NCBI GenBank assembly: GCA_911728455.2
Contig: OU452227.1
Coordinates: 10,263,110 to 10,327,109 of the forward strand
DNA length: 64,000 nucleotides
Direction of reading: 5' to 3'
From: Marthasterias glacialis
Lineage: Eukaryota; Echinodermata; Asteroidea; Forcipulatida; Asteriidae
Position 1 is the stretch's first letter, and each line of letters starts with the position of its first letter. Shown here one piece after another: positions 35,460 to 47,200 of this stretch. Below the pieces are notes generated by a model. It made no database searches and was not told the origin of the DNA. It worked only from the letters and a program-made list of their open reading frames with translations. The translations under genes were made by a program, and so were the position numbers.

Positions 35460-38400
35460 CTGAATTATCAAATGAAATGATTAAACTTAAATTATAATTT
35501 TAAGTATTATCAGGCCTGTATAGACCGATCCATTAAGCCCCGCCTACTAACATACTGACCAGTCACTGCCTTGACAACGCCACTGAAAGTCCGACAAAAG
35601 TCCAACACGTTAAAATCCCATTAGAAAAGTAACAACCGGCCGACATTGTTCTGACACACAGCAACGCATACAACTGTACTTTCTTTTGTTTTGTTTTTTA
35701 TAGATTTTTTATTTCTGGTGGTGCAAAATCTCACAATGGTGGTCCTTGTACGGTCCTGTAAACGTGGTTTGATAGTGTTCCTGTCTGCATTGTTTTTCGG
35801 ACTCAAGGCACAGCTCGAAACTAAATCCACACCTTTCACTAAAACCATGTTCGTGTGTGTATCTGATACGTGCGTGTGGCCGCAACCGAACCACCGCTCA
35901 ATCGTGGCAAGAAAGTCACACCGCCTGCTGTTGCTAGCCAGTTGCTAAGGTAGGCGGGGCTTAATGGATCGGTCTATCACACAAAGGCAATGGAGGTCAT
36001 GACCTCTTCCTGACCTGATCTGGGCCTTGGTGCCAGTTTAAAATGTCCCCATAGACTTAGATTTTTCAATGGAAGTGCCCTTTGCAAAATGAAAATGGCC
36101 TTGCCCTCTCAACAATGAAACTACAGGTCTGTATTTTGGAAATACCTAAAGGTATGGTATGTGTACACAATAATTGGTGTAATAGCTTCCTGTCTAAGAA
36201 GTGTTTTAATCTTGCACTGCCATGATGCGTAAAAGTGTACACTTCGCATCAAAATCAAAGATGTTTAACTAGTGTTTTGTATGAGTGTGACTGACAGCTG
36301 ATGGCTACATTTTTTAATAGATGCAGATATCCCCTTGAGGAGATCCATCAACCAAGATCGTTCCTTTTAAGATTGCCTTCATTTTGAACTGTCAAAGGAT
36401 TTTCTGATCCCCCCAACCCCCCCCCATACAGCTCCTGCCGCCATGTCTCTCTTCTTACTTGCTTTGTGTTGTCTCTCCTCCTGGTGCATCTTGCTTCTAT
36501 AATCCCCAAACGTTGCCCGCATTACTTGTCTCTTCTTGGCCATCGGCGCTTTCATGGATGTGAGGATCCGTAGCAGCTTTTGAGCTTCCTCAGCTGTGAA
36601 GGAAAACAGAAAGAAAAAGAAAAAAAAAACACTGTGATAGAAGGAGTACATTAAAAACTGTGTCTCACAGGGAGGAGGTATGCAAAAACACATTCACAAT
36701 TCTTTGTGCCTGAAAAATCCATGATACAAAAAGTACAAATTTAATGAGAATAAAAGGATCTCAGGGTCATTTTTGTACTTGGATCCTTCCTTCTCCACCA
36801 AGATCAGTCAAAAAAACATACATATAAATCTTACTGGACTCTGAAATTGTCGAACAATCCAACAGAAAATGAGCAGCCTCGTACCAGGTTGGCAAAAAGA
36901 CATACTAGAAATAGACTAAACCTTTTGCATTACAATGTGTAGTGGGATTTTATTGATTTGTATTTATTTATTTACTTTTTTAAACTGAAGTTGATGTTCC
37001 CTTCAAGTTCATGTTTGTGCCACTTTGGTAACGATGAGGGGAAAAACAATTGTAGTTTATTTCAGATTTTAACCTTTTAGGTAGATCCCCATGCTGCCGC
37101 TTCCCAGGTTATATCCATAGAGCTAGCTCTATGGTTGTATCGTATATTATGGGGTGTGATCCCTGGCTACACGGCAGCAACCCCTTGAATGGCTTCTACC
37201 TGGCGACCCCCAAACAAAGATATTGACAAAATAGAAGACTGCCAACATTACGGCTGGATAGCTCAGTTGGTAGAACATCAGTACGTTAAACCGGTGGTCG
37301 CAGGTTAAAATCCTGCTCCAGTTCATTTTGTCTTTGTTCACCCCCAAATTGATTTAAAATTTACCCCGTCAGTTTTCCTTGTGGTTTATTGCTTGATATT
37401 TTAACCTTTTAATACAACAGGGTTTAATTGTCATCTTTTCCAAAGAAAAAGCTTTACAAACCCAGTGAGGCAGATGTTGATTTTAATACATGAACTAGTC
37501 TTGATTCAATACCTTCCTTCTGTTTATACCCCCCGATCCACCCACTCACAAACTATCACCAATAGAGGGCGCTATACAAAGACAAAACCACTATCACTCG
37601 CGAACCGCTATAGAGAGGTTGCGTGACCCCGAGAAAAGTTCATTTCGCAGTCATGTTGGGTCCAGCCATGTACAAACTCATAATGTTTGCTCACGCAGCA
37701 TTAGAAAAAGGTCTCGGGTGACATCACATAAAACCGCTCCATCACAGAAATCAAGATCGGTTTCCTTCAAATACTATATCTGATTAGACGTACAATGTAC
37801 ATGCAGAGGTGAGATTTTACGACACAAACAATCCCAAAAATTTGATAACAATTCCCACTTGGTGTGAAGATGAAGGCCCCCTGAAATTACAGGATGTCAC
37901 ACTTGAGAGGTTGACAGACTCTCTATATCATTTCAATGAAATATCTGAAGGTTTGGTCGTAATAACGGGCAGAGTCTTTGCATCTCTGTGATGGAGAATT
38001 TCACCTCTTTCAAGAAAATGGCACAGGGAGATCAATGAAGAATCCTGACAAATCACAGGACTGACCTGACGAGTTTTTGTACATTTACAAAAAGCTTTAA
38101 TTATCTTTTCAGCTTTCCAACCATCCATCTAAACAGGCCTTGATCTTAACCGAGGCCATCCAGGCCATTGGCCTCATGCCCTGTCGAGTTGGCCAGCATG
38201 CCCTTCAGAAAAATTGCACTGTCACTACCAACTTGGCCAGCATGCCCTTGTACAATTTCTCTGATTTGGCCAGAAAAGGCCTGCCCCCGTTTTTCTTAAA
38301 ATCAAGGCCTGTCTAAAGCCTCAGCTCAACATTGGTAAAGTGTCTGTAAATGCTTCCATTCTTTGCACAAATCAAAATATATGTAATAAAACCAACCTGT

Positions 38401-41400
38401 GAAAATTTTAGCTTATTTCATTGCATATTCTGCATTTTTGTATGCATTATTAGGCAGACTTTTGGTCTCACATGAGACGAAAATGAATTGTGGATCTTAT
38501 TTCATTTATTATTCAAAAACGATAACACTTCAGGCAAAAATATTTCAAGGAAAGTTTTCTACCATCATTATCTAATAAACCAAGTAAGGTATATGTACAT
38601 CTGTGAACATCTATTTTTTTTTCTTTCTTACCAATGTTGAGTTGAGGCTTTAAATGAGATTTTAAAGTCTTGAAAACATTCGCTGTACTATGAAAACATG
38701 AATCATTTCCACCTCAGTCAAAACATCACAGACTAATTAATTGGTTTACACGAAATACACCACCACTGCCTCTGGTCAATTCAATTATAAAGCTTTTTAC
38801 TGTATATAATTCATATTGAAGGCAAGTGTAAAGCAAGGGTTTCCCGTCATGAACTACACGTAATTAGGTTTGATGGTTTTACCAACGTTATTTATGTACT
38901 TAAATACATGTCCCATCCTTCCATTATGCACAAAACTTGCATAGTCTAGATCATTTTGATTACATCGAACACAATGCAGTGTTCTATTATTCGTTGCTTT
39001 ACTTGGCTTGTTCTTTGAGGCTTCACCAAGCTGGAACGGATAGTTTATAAAATCATGTAACTGACCGATTGCTGATGATTTTTATTTACATCTGATTCAA
39101 AAGTCATTTTGTGTTTCAAATTCAAGGGCATATATTTCATGAATTTTGTCAGTTTTCCATTGTTGAGGAAACATGTTATGTGCAGTGTATTGTAACTCAG
39201 CAGGGTTCAAAGTTGGTTAAAAAAAACACACAACGGGGCTTGTGGCTCATGATTTTTTGTACTGGATCAGAATTGAGCAGGCTTGTGAAAATATTAGCAA
39301 GCTAGGTAGACATACATGTCTAGTGTACAGCTCAATTGAACAACACATGACCACCAGACTTTTCCTTCTGGTCCTGATTTTACTGGCCTGATGCTAAATT
39401 CACTGGCCATGGGCCTGAGGTCCAGTGTTAACTTTGAGCCTGGTTAGACATACATGTCAAGCTAGTTAGACATACATGTCAAGCTAGTTAGATACACATG
39501 TCAAGCTAGTTAGACACACATGTCTAGTGTAATGCTTTGAACAACCTAAGAGCTCCGTACTTGTCTGGTCTTGAGTTTACTGGCCTGATGCTAAATTCAC
39601 TGGCCATGGGCCTGAGGTCCAGTGTTAACTTTGAGCCTGGTTAGACATACATGTCAAGCTAGTTAGACATACATGTCAAGCTAGTTAGATACACATGTCA
39701 AGCTAGTTAGACACACATGTCTAGTGTAATGCTTTGAACAACCTAAGACCTCCGCACTTGTCTGGTCTTGAGTTTACTGGCCTGATGCTAAATTCACTGG
39801 CCTCAGGCCTGCGGTCCAGTGTTAACTTTGAGCCTGGTTAGACATACAGGTCAAGCTAGTTAGACATACATATCTAGTGTAGTGCTCAATTGAACAAGAC
39901 AAGACCACCAGACTTGTCCTGTCCTGAGTTTACTGGCCTGATGCTAAATTCACTGGCCTCGGGATCTGCGGTCCAGTGTTAACTTTGAGCCTTGAGTTTT
40001 CCAGACACCCGACACAGTAACATTTTGGATGTCTATCCTCAATAGATAGTAGGGTTACATGCATGTTCATGTGCATTTGTATGTTGTACAAGTGAATTGC
40101 AAATTTAAAAAAATACATTTTGAAAAAATTCGCCCAAAACAAAATGTCAGTTGATAGGCCTACATTTAAAAATAACCAAGCATTCAAGTGCCCAACAAGG
40201 ATCACAGCGTTCAACAAGGCAAAATGTATAATAGATTACACGATATGAACAATGAAACTCACAGAACAGTTTTATCAGAACAATACACAGCAACATTATA
40301 AATTCGTCAAGCAGGTGTGTTTTTAGAAAACCTTTGAAAACGTTCAATATTTTTGCCTCCCTGATGGTGATGTGCAGAGAGTTCCAAAGGCAAGGTCCAA
40401 CGGCTTGAAATGCTTTACCGCCTGTACGAGGTCTGGTTCTGGGCACAATTGGAGGAGTTGAGTCTAGCAAAGAGCGAGTGGCATATTTGGCTTTGTGAAA
40501 TGAAATCAGGTTTTGAAGATAATTGACGGGAATTAATGCATTTGTAGATGATGGCGAAGATTTTGAATTCAAAACGCTTACGGATCGCAGGCCTTCATTT
40601 TAAGAAACTACGAGGAGAGCTATGAACTGCTCTCCTTAAATCACTGAGGAGGGCTCTTTGCATTCCTCAGAACCAAACTTCACACATTAGTCTCAAGAGC
40701 AAAATTAAAACACGAATACACGATTGTATTATAAAATCTGGCTGCAGCATATGAGGATTCATTTATGCGCATACCACGTTGCAGGATTATTTTGGCGGCC
40801 TGTTATCTTTGTTACATGATTAAAGCAAATAAACGCCACATCAGTAGTTAATTTCCTTCAGTGAATAAATTTGTTCCAGATTTTTGAAATCTCCATTTTA
40901 AATTTTAAAGAGTGCTATTTTTCGCACTCCTCCGACAACGTTGAGGAGTTCTGAGGCGAGCGATTGCACTCACTCTCCTTAAACATGAAGGTCTGGGATC
41001 GGCAACCAATGAAGACGACGTACCAAGGGGGCTCTGGATACAACACGTCCCACATGTACAGGTATATTGATCACAGAAGACTGTAGAGGTAGAAACATAA
41101 TCATGCATTGCATACTTTATTGATCAGAGCTATCGGGAAACTGAAACAATAATTATCAAGGACACTCAGAAATATTCACAGGCCTGATGGCTTTGTTCTT
41201 GAAAGGGCACAGGCACCAAGGCATTTTCTTCTTGATAAAGGGCACCTCAGTGAGGAAATCGTAAATTTGTACTGAAACACTTTGAGGGCACCAAAGGCAA
41301 TGACCAGGGGGCAACGGAGGCAATTGCCTCCGTCGCCCTCCATGAAGTTATCAGGCCTGTATTCAAAGATTTCCAGTACAGTTTGCAAAGTTCTACATTG

Positions 41401-44230
41401 TGTACATCTCGTTCATAGCGTGCACGTTTCTTTGTCATATCACATGTACATGTCATTTTAAAGTACTACAACATGTAATGTAGACATGTACATGTACGTG
41501 CACATGTAATGGCTAGTGCTTTTATTTGTATCCGCCATGCGTGCAGCATACGGTGAGGGCATTATAAAACTCCCACTGCAACAGGGCCGATGGTAAAATC
41601 CAACTCCAAAGAGAGGGAAAATGGTGTCAAAAATATACATTGAAAAAAACTAGGCATTCAGAGTGTAAGCTGATTCTTGTCCCATCACATGCTCCATTCA
41701 TTTTAATCAGCCATGGCTGCCAAATGTCACGGGTAAGAGACGAAACACAAACAACCCCGGCAGACTGGAGGGACATTTACACCAAAGACTTGAGGACAAG
41801 AATAGGGAAGGCTGTGGCAAGGTGTGATCGTTTTTCCAGTTCAAATTACACGGCTCTCCAATGAAGTTTTTTTTTTTTTTATTGAGGCTTCGGATGTGCT
41901 TCAGAGAGACTGATTTTTTTTTTTCCCAGGCGAGCAGGACTGTTGTTCTTTTTTCTTTGCCATTTTTGGACGAGAAAAAACAAAAACTAGCCTTAAGTAT
42001 ACAAGGCTGTGTGAATGTTGGATCCTAAGGTTATCAGAGCTGTTTAACCCTAACTCCCTAACTTTTCATTGCGGGAACGTTCCTCAATCTCCAAAATCAA
42101 CGGGTGTGATTTTTTTCCCCCTACTGTATTCCACCTTATTACATAACCTTATCCCCAACAACCATAACAACGGAACAATAACAAAAGGACCCCTTACAGT
42201 GTATGAAGGACACCATTGTATTTGTGCAGCCAAGTGCAAAACCAATCCTTCAAGCATAAAGTAAGCAAAATTCAATTTTTCACAATCGTCAAAAATCTTA
42301 ATGCATCTCCTTCAGCCATGCTTCCTCAGTCTCCCATATTCATCAGCAGTTTACGTTGCGTTTGTCCTCAATCCTCCGCAATCACCCAACGGTAAACTTT
42401 CAAACGTGCCGCGATCCTCCGAAATCAACCGCTCCGGTTGATTTTCGAGGACATGAGAGGGTTAGGGGGTACGCAATACGTCTCCTTTGGGCAGTAAAAT
42501 GCTTCACCAGCCCTCCACACAGTGCATTATAAATGTACTCGGTCTCGATGCATCCAAAACCTGTCTACTTGATTATTATTATTATTTCTGGTAATGAAAC
42601 CAAGGATGCCTCAAAAGCGGACTTAATCACTGTAGCTGGGAAGCCTGAGCAAACCTGTAGGTAATGATGCTTGCTATCTGAACCAGAAACACCGGGGTAA
42701 ACCCCTACTCTTTCATGTTAAGCGTTCTGGTGTGGATTTCACAAAGCGCTAAGACTAGTCTTATCTCGAGTTAGGATGAGTAACTAGTCCTAATTTATAG
42801 GACTTGTCATCAGTTAGGACTAGTCCTAAGTTGGGACTAGTTTTGTGAAATCCACCCCTGGGTTCTTAACCGTGCACCAACCATCCTAGTACACTGAACC
42901 TATGTCACATCCCAAGGACAAAGCAATTATGGTAAAGTATCTTGCTCAAGGACACAAGTGTCGCGACTGGCCAGGCCGGGATTCGAACCCACGTTCTATA
43001 AACTACAGAACTTAAGGTTGGCCGACTAGACCGCTCGGCCACGACACTCCTCAAATTTCAGTCCAGTTATTACTCAAACTGGACAACAACCAAACCTCAA
43101 TTGCAACTTAGACTCTATAGACTAATCCGAGCAGCTTGTTCATGGGCGTTTCCACCACCGCACTGTGAATCCTCCACACTGATTGGTACATATGTGCGCT
43201 GACGCACGTGTCGCGTCACGCATGCGTGCAGAGGCCATGGCTGCGGTGGTGTCAAACACCATAAACGAGCTCTGCTCGGATTGGTGTATAGGTGCTCAAT
43301 TCCCCCTTTCGGCAGAGTCAAACATGACGGGAATCTCCAAGAATTATTTCACAAATTTAACGGAACACAACGCAATGGATGGACTGTTCAGGGGTGTTCT
43401 AATCTTGAGAACGCCCATTAGTTTATTGAAAATGAAATAAACCACTGTGTTATTTGTTTCTTACGCTTTTTTAAATTGTTTTACATTTTTTAAGGAAACA
43501 CCATCAAGATAATCCTGTTGGTAAGTTATTATTACAGTACATCACACATGCACACAACTGCTGTACATGCAAGTTTTGAACTATTTCCCACTCCAAAGCT
43601 GGCATATGTTTGTGTGAATTTCTTATGACAGAGACTGACAAATTTTAGATGACCTTGAACCTTTGCAAAACATACACGTATATGACAGGAAAGTCCAAGA
43701 ACAATTTTTTTACATACATCTTACTTTAATTCACGCAATGCTGTGTATGTAATGTGTATACGCACGAATCCATAAAAGGTTCTCTCATTTGTCATCTGAA
43801 GGCTGTTCAAGTTGTACAGAGCATAGATGATGAAGCATGACGTGTTATAATCTTTAAACGAACCACATCCATGCATAATTGAACAAGATATGAGCCCAAA
43901 AATCTATGAACTCTAACTGTCGCTATGGGATGCGCGTTGCATGCGTGCAGTGTAAACAAAAACCATTGCTGGTTGTGTTTTATGGTCTTTTTCACTGTTG
44001 TTATGGGCAGCGTGTTGCTCCGTTGCTGTGTGCAGCGTATTGTTGTGTGTGTGAGTTTGTTTAGGCATTCAAACCGGGGACCTATAACAAAAGAGGACAA
44101 TAGGGTCCCCAGTTGGAAAAGGTCCCCAGTTGGAAATCGTGTTCAAAACCAATGGGAGCTGTTGCTAAAAAGTTAAAGTACAAACAAAAGAGGGACAATA
44201 GGAGGTCCCCGATTGGAGGTAAAAACACAC

Positions 44231-44272
<42 letters not shown>

Positions 44273-47200
44273 GGGTGTCGTTATACCTGGTGAAACCAAG
44301 GACTTCTACAAAAGGGATCAGCCGGGGTGTTTTGACGGGTTGCTTTCGTGTAAGAAACCACTGGGGGTAATGCTTAAACAAACAAACAAAAAAACAAGCA
44401 AAAACAATGGGACAGAAATCCTTGATTTATTAGGTGGACAAACGCGTGTTTGAACAGATGTTCCAACAGGACACACTTGAATGCTTCTAAGAGCGAGAAG
44501 TTCTTTAAAAAAGCATGTCATGGCCGAACTGTCTAGTGCACCGGACTCAAGTTCTGGTGGTCAAGTCATCGGGGTGTGGGTTCGAATCCCACAAATTCCA
44601 GGGCAAGCTGCAGAATGAAATTTGGCCCTGTCAGACTGCCTGATGAGAAGACTGACCCGTTAATCCGTTTGTTGATACTTACTCTGAGGTTTAGCTTCCT
44701 TGGACGAGGGTTTGATACTGGCTAGACCAACCCTGGCCTGCTGGATACACCAGCATAACTCCTTCTGAAACTTCTCAGCTGCTGACTGCGGAAACAAAAA
44801 CAGAAAGTAGAACAATTGTTACAAACCCAGCGATCTATCCGACTTAAACGCTTGTGGGGCCAACGTTGGGGTGCCATCAAAAAGTTCCAAATTGTCACCA
44901 ATCACAATAGACCTTTTGCATTGACATCATCCATCCACCATCTTAGAGGTAAAACAATGATGAGACAATGGAAACGCACAGGTTTTTACAAGCGGCGCAC
45001 AGGATTGGCCAATGAACAGCCTCTTTTTGATCTCTAGGCGAGGGTGCCCTACTCAACTGACGTCATGTGCATAAGGTCTATAAAGCACTGGAGAAAAACC
45101 AGTGGTACTTGCGTGTAGTGTATATGAACATACACGAATGTGCAAGTACAATCACACTTCAATAAGGGTAAAATGGAGTAGGAAGCAAAATCAATCATCA
45201 TGTTTAGATGGTAACCTGTCATACATACAAAGAGATCTTGGGCAGTTCCATAATTTAAGGAACTAGTTCCGATTCCATAAAAAGATCAAATTCAGAGTCA
45301 GAACTGATACCAGCAGGTTCTAAGAAATACTTCAGAAAACACAAACAACTGTGTAACTGAACACATCAGTCTTTCAGCAGGAAAACAAGACTTTATGCGT
45401 ATGACGTCACTATGAGCATTTAGTACGGGAAAGGACACCCTCGCGCTGAGGTCAAAACAGCTATAATGCACGTTCAGTGCTGCGTTTGACCTCAAAAATA
45501 GCATATTATAAATTTCAAATTGCCTTACACCGATGTGTGATAAGCACTGTATACTCAGTGCTTTTGAGTCCTTTGGAAAAAAATCCACTGGCGACTCGGG
45601 TGGGATTCGAACCCACGACTCCCGCAAGACTAGAGCAGATGTCTTAACCACTAGACCACCGAGCACGCCCGGTGACGAGGGGCCAGTTCGAATCCAGTAT
45701 TATTAGTGGCAGGTACCGCAAACAATTAGATAGATGTTAACATCTATCTAATACTGCATTCGAACTGGCCCCTCGTCACCGGGCGTGCTCGGTGGTCTAG
45801 TGGTTAAGACATCTGCTCTAGTCATGCAGGAGTTGTGGGTTCAAATCCCATCCGAATTGCCTGAGGATTTTTTTCCACAGGACTCGAAAGCACTGAGTAT
45901 ACAGTGCTTATCACACATCGGTGTAAGGCAAATTGAAATTTATATTCATTCCCCCGATGCAAATATTAACATCTATCTAAATTTACACATGTTGTTCATA
46001 TTCGTTCATCGGCTGTTGAGATCAAAGATCGTATAGCGCCGAAGGCGCAAGATGGGTTACTGGAGATCTGTCTATTGTTGGAGCGTGAAGTACGGCATGG
46101 GCGCCATTTTTGTAAGCAAATATTTTGTTATATCATTGATAGCAATGGTCATTCTCTGCACTGATCAGTTGTTGTATCAAAAGAATTGCTTACAGAAATG
46201 GTGTCTAGTGCATTCACATTTCAGTCGGAGTAACCCATCTTGCGCCTTTGGCGCTATACGATCTTTGGTTGAGACTGTGCCTTGGTCAATTCATTGGAAG
46301 ATTATTTCAGCCAAGTCTCCATGCCTCCAGAAGTACAGTCGGGCACCTCTGCACATGTTTAATGTGCAAGATTCAGTGATAAGCTATCACACACTCCATC
46401 TTATTTGCCAGCTCTATGGTTCCCTGTACTATACTTGTTAACGTATTGTGGGTCATGTGCAAACAGCACACAGTGGTTTGCTGTCATAAGAACGGGACTT
46501 CTCCTATTACAGTATTAGCTAAAGACATGAATGCTCCATGTAAACACACTGTTGGGTTGCAATCGAAGTAGGGAACTTTCGGCGACAATCATTAGGTCAG
46601 TGTATTTTTTTCACTTGCCGTGTGCGTGTGTACTGTTTCACTTTGGTTTTTTTTTTTTATTTAAAGCTGAGATGGATTTATTTGTGTTCCTCAAGTTGGC
46701 GTGGGTGTTTTTTAAATCAAATTCCAGAGTTCGCATGTGTCTTGTCGAATCCAGTTTGGGTGCTCATCCTTGAAAATCTGGGGCAGGGTTGTTGTTATTG
46801 TTCATGATTCATTTGTTTAATCATTTATTTGTTTATTTGATTATCAGTATGAATTTTGAGACAGACACTGGTTGAACCTAATTCTTATGCAGTTCCAAAA
46901 AAGTTTCACGTACACGAATCAATTAACCAACTCGGATTTTACTCCAGATTGCGCCTACATGAATACATTTTTTATAAGTGTAAAAATTGATGAGAAAAGC
47001 ACCACAACGTCACTCTATTCCAAGCTGATCCTCCATTCAGATCACACTTAACAGTTTATAACAACTCCATGGGTCGATCAAGACTAATCTTATTCCAGGG
47101 CCTTCCCAACTTAATAGTCCACACTGTATCATATTGGTTAGTCAATATGTCACACGTGTGCGCATCTGATGTACCCACAAGGTTTTGTCTACATGTACTT

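Noticed and set aside
36379..36458. Glycine-rich continuation of the GDYR exon to a stop
   Set aside because: A good GTAAG donor at 36458 and the in-phase last exon with the terminal KFNF motif make this intronic.
44113..44453. ORFs with CVCV and THTH runs
   Set aside because: They are translations of the GT microsatellite.
45298..46036. Two ORFs sharing MLGGLVVKTSAL
   Set aside because: The shared part is the SINE head translated from both arms of the palindrome.
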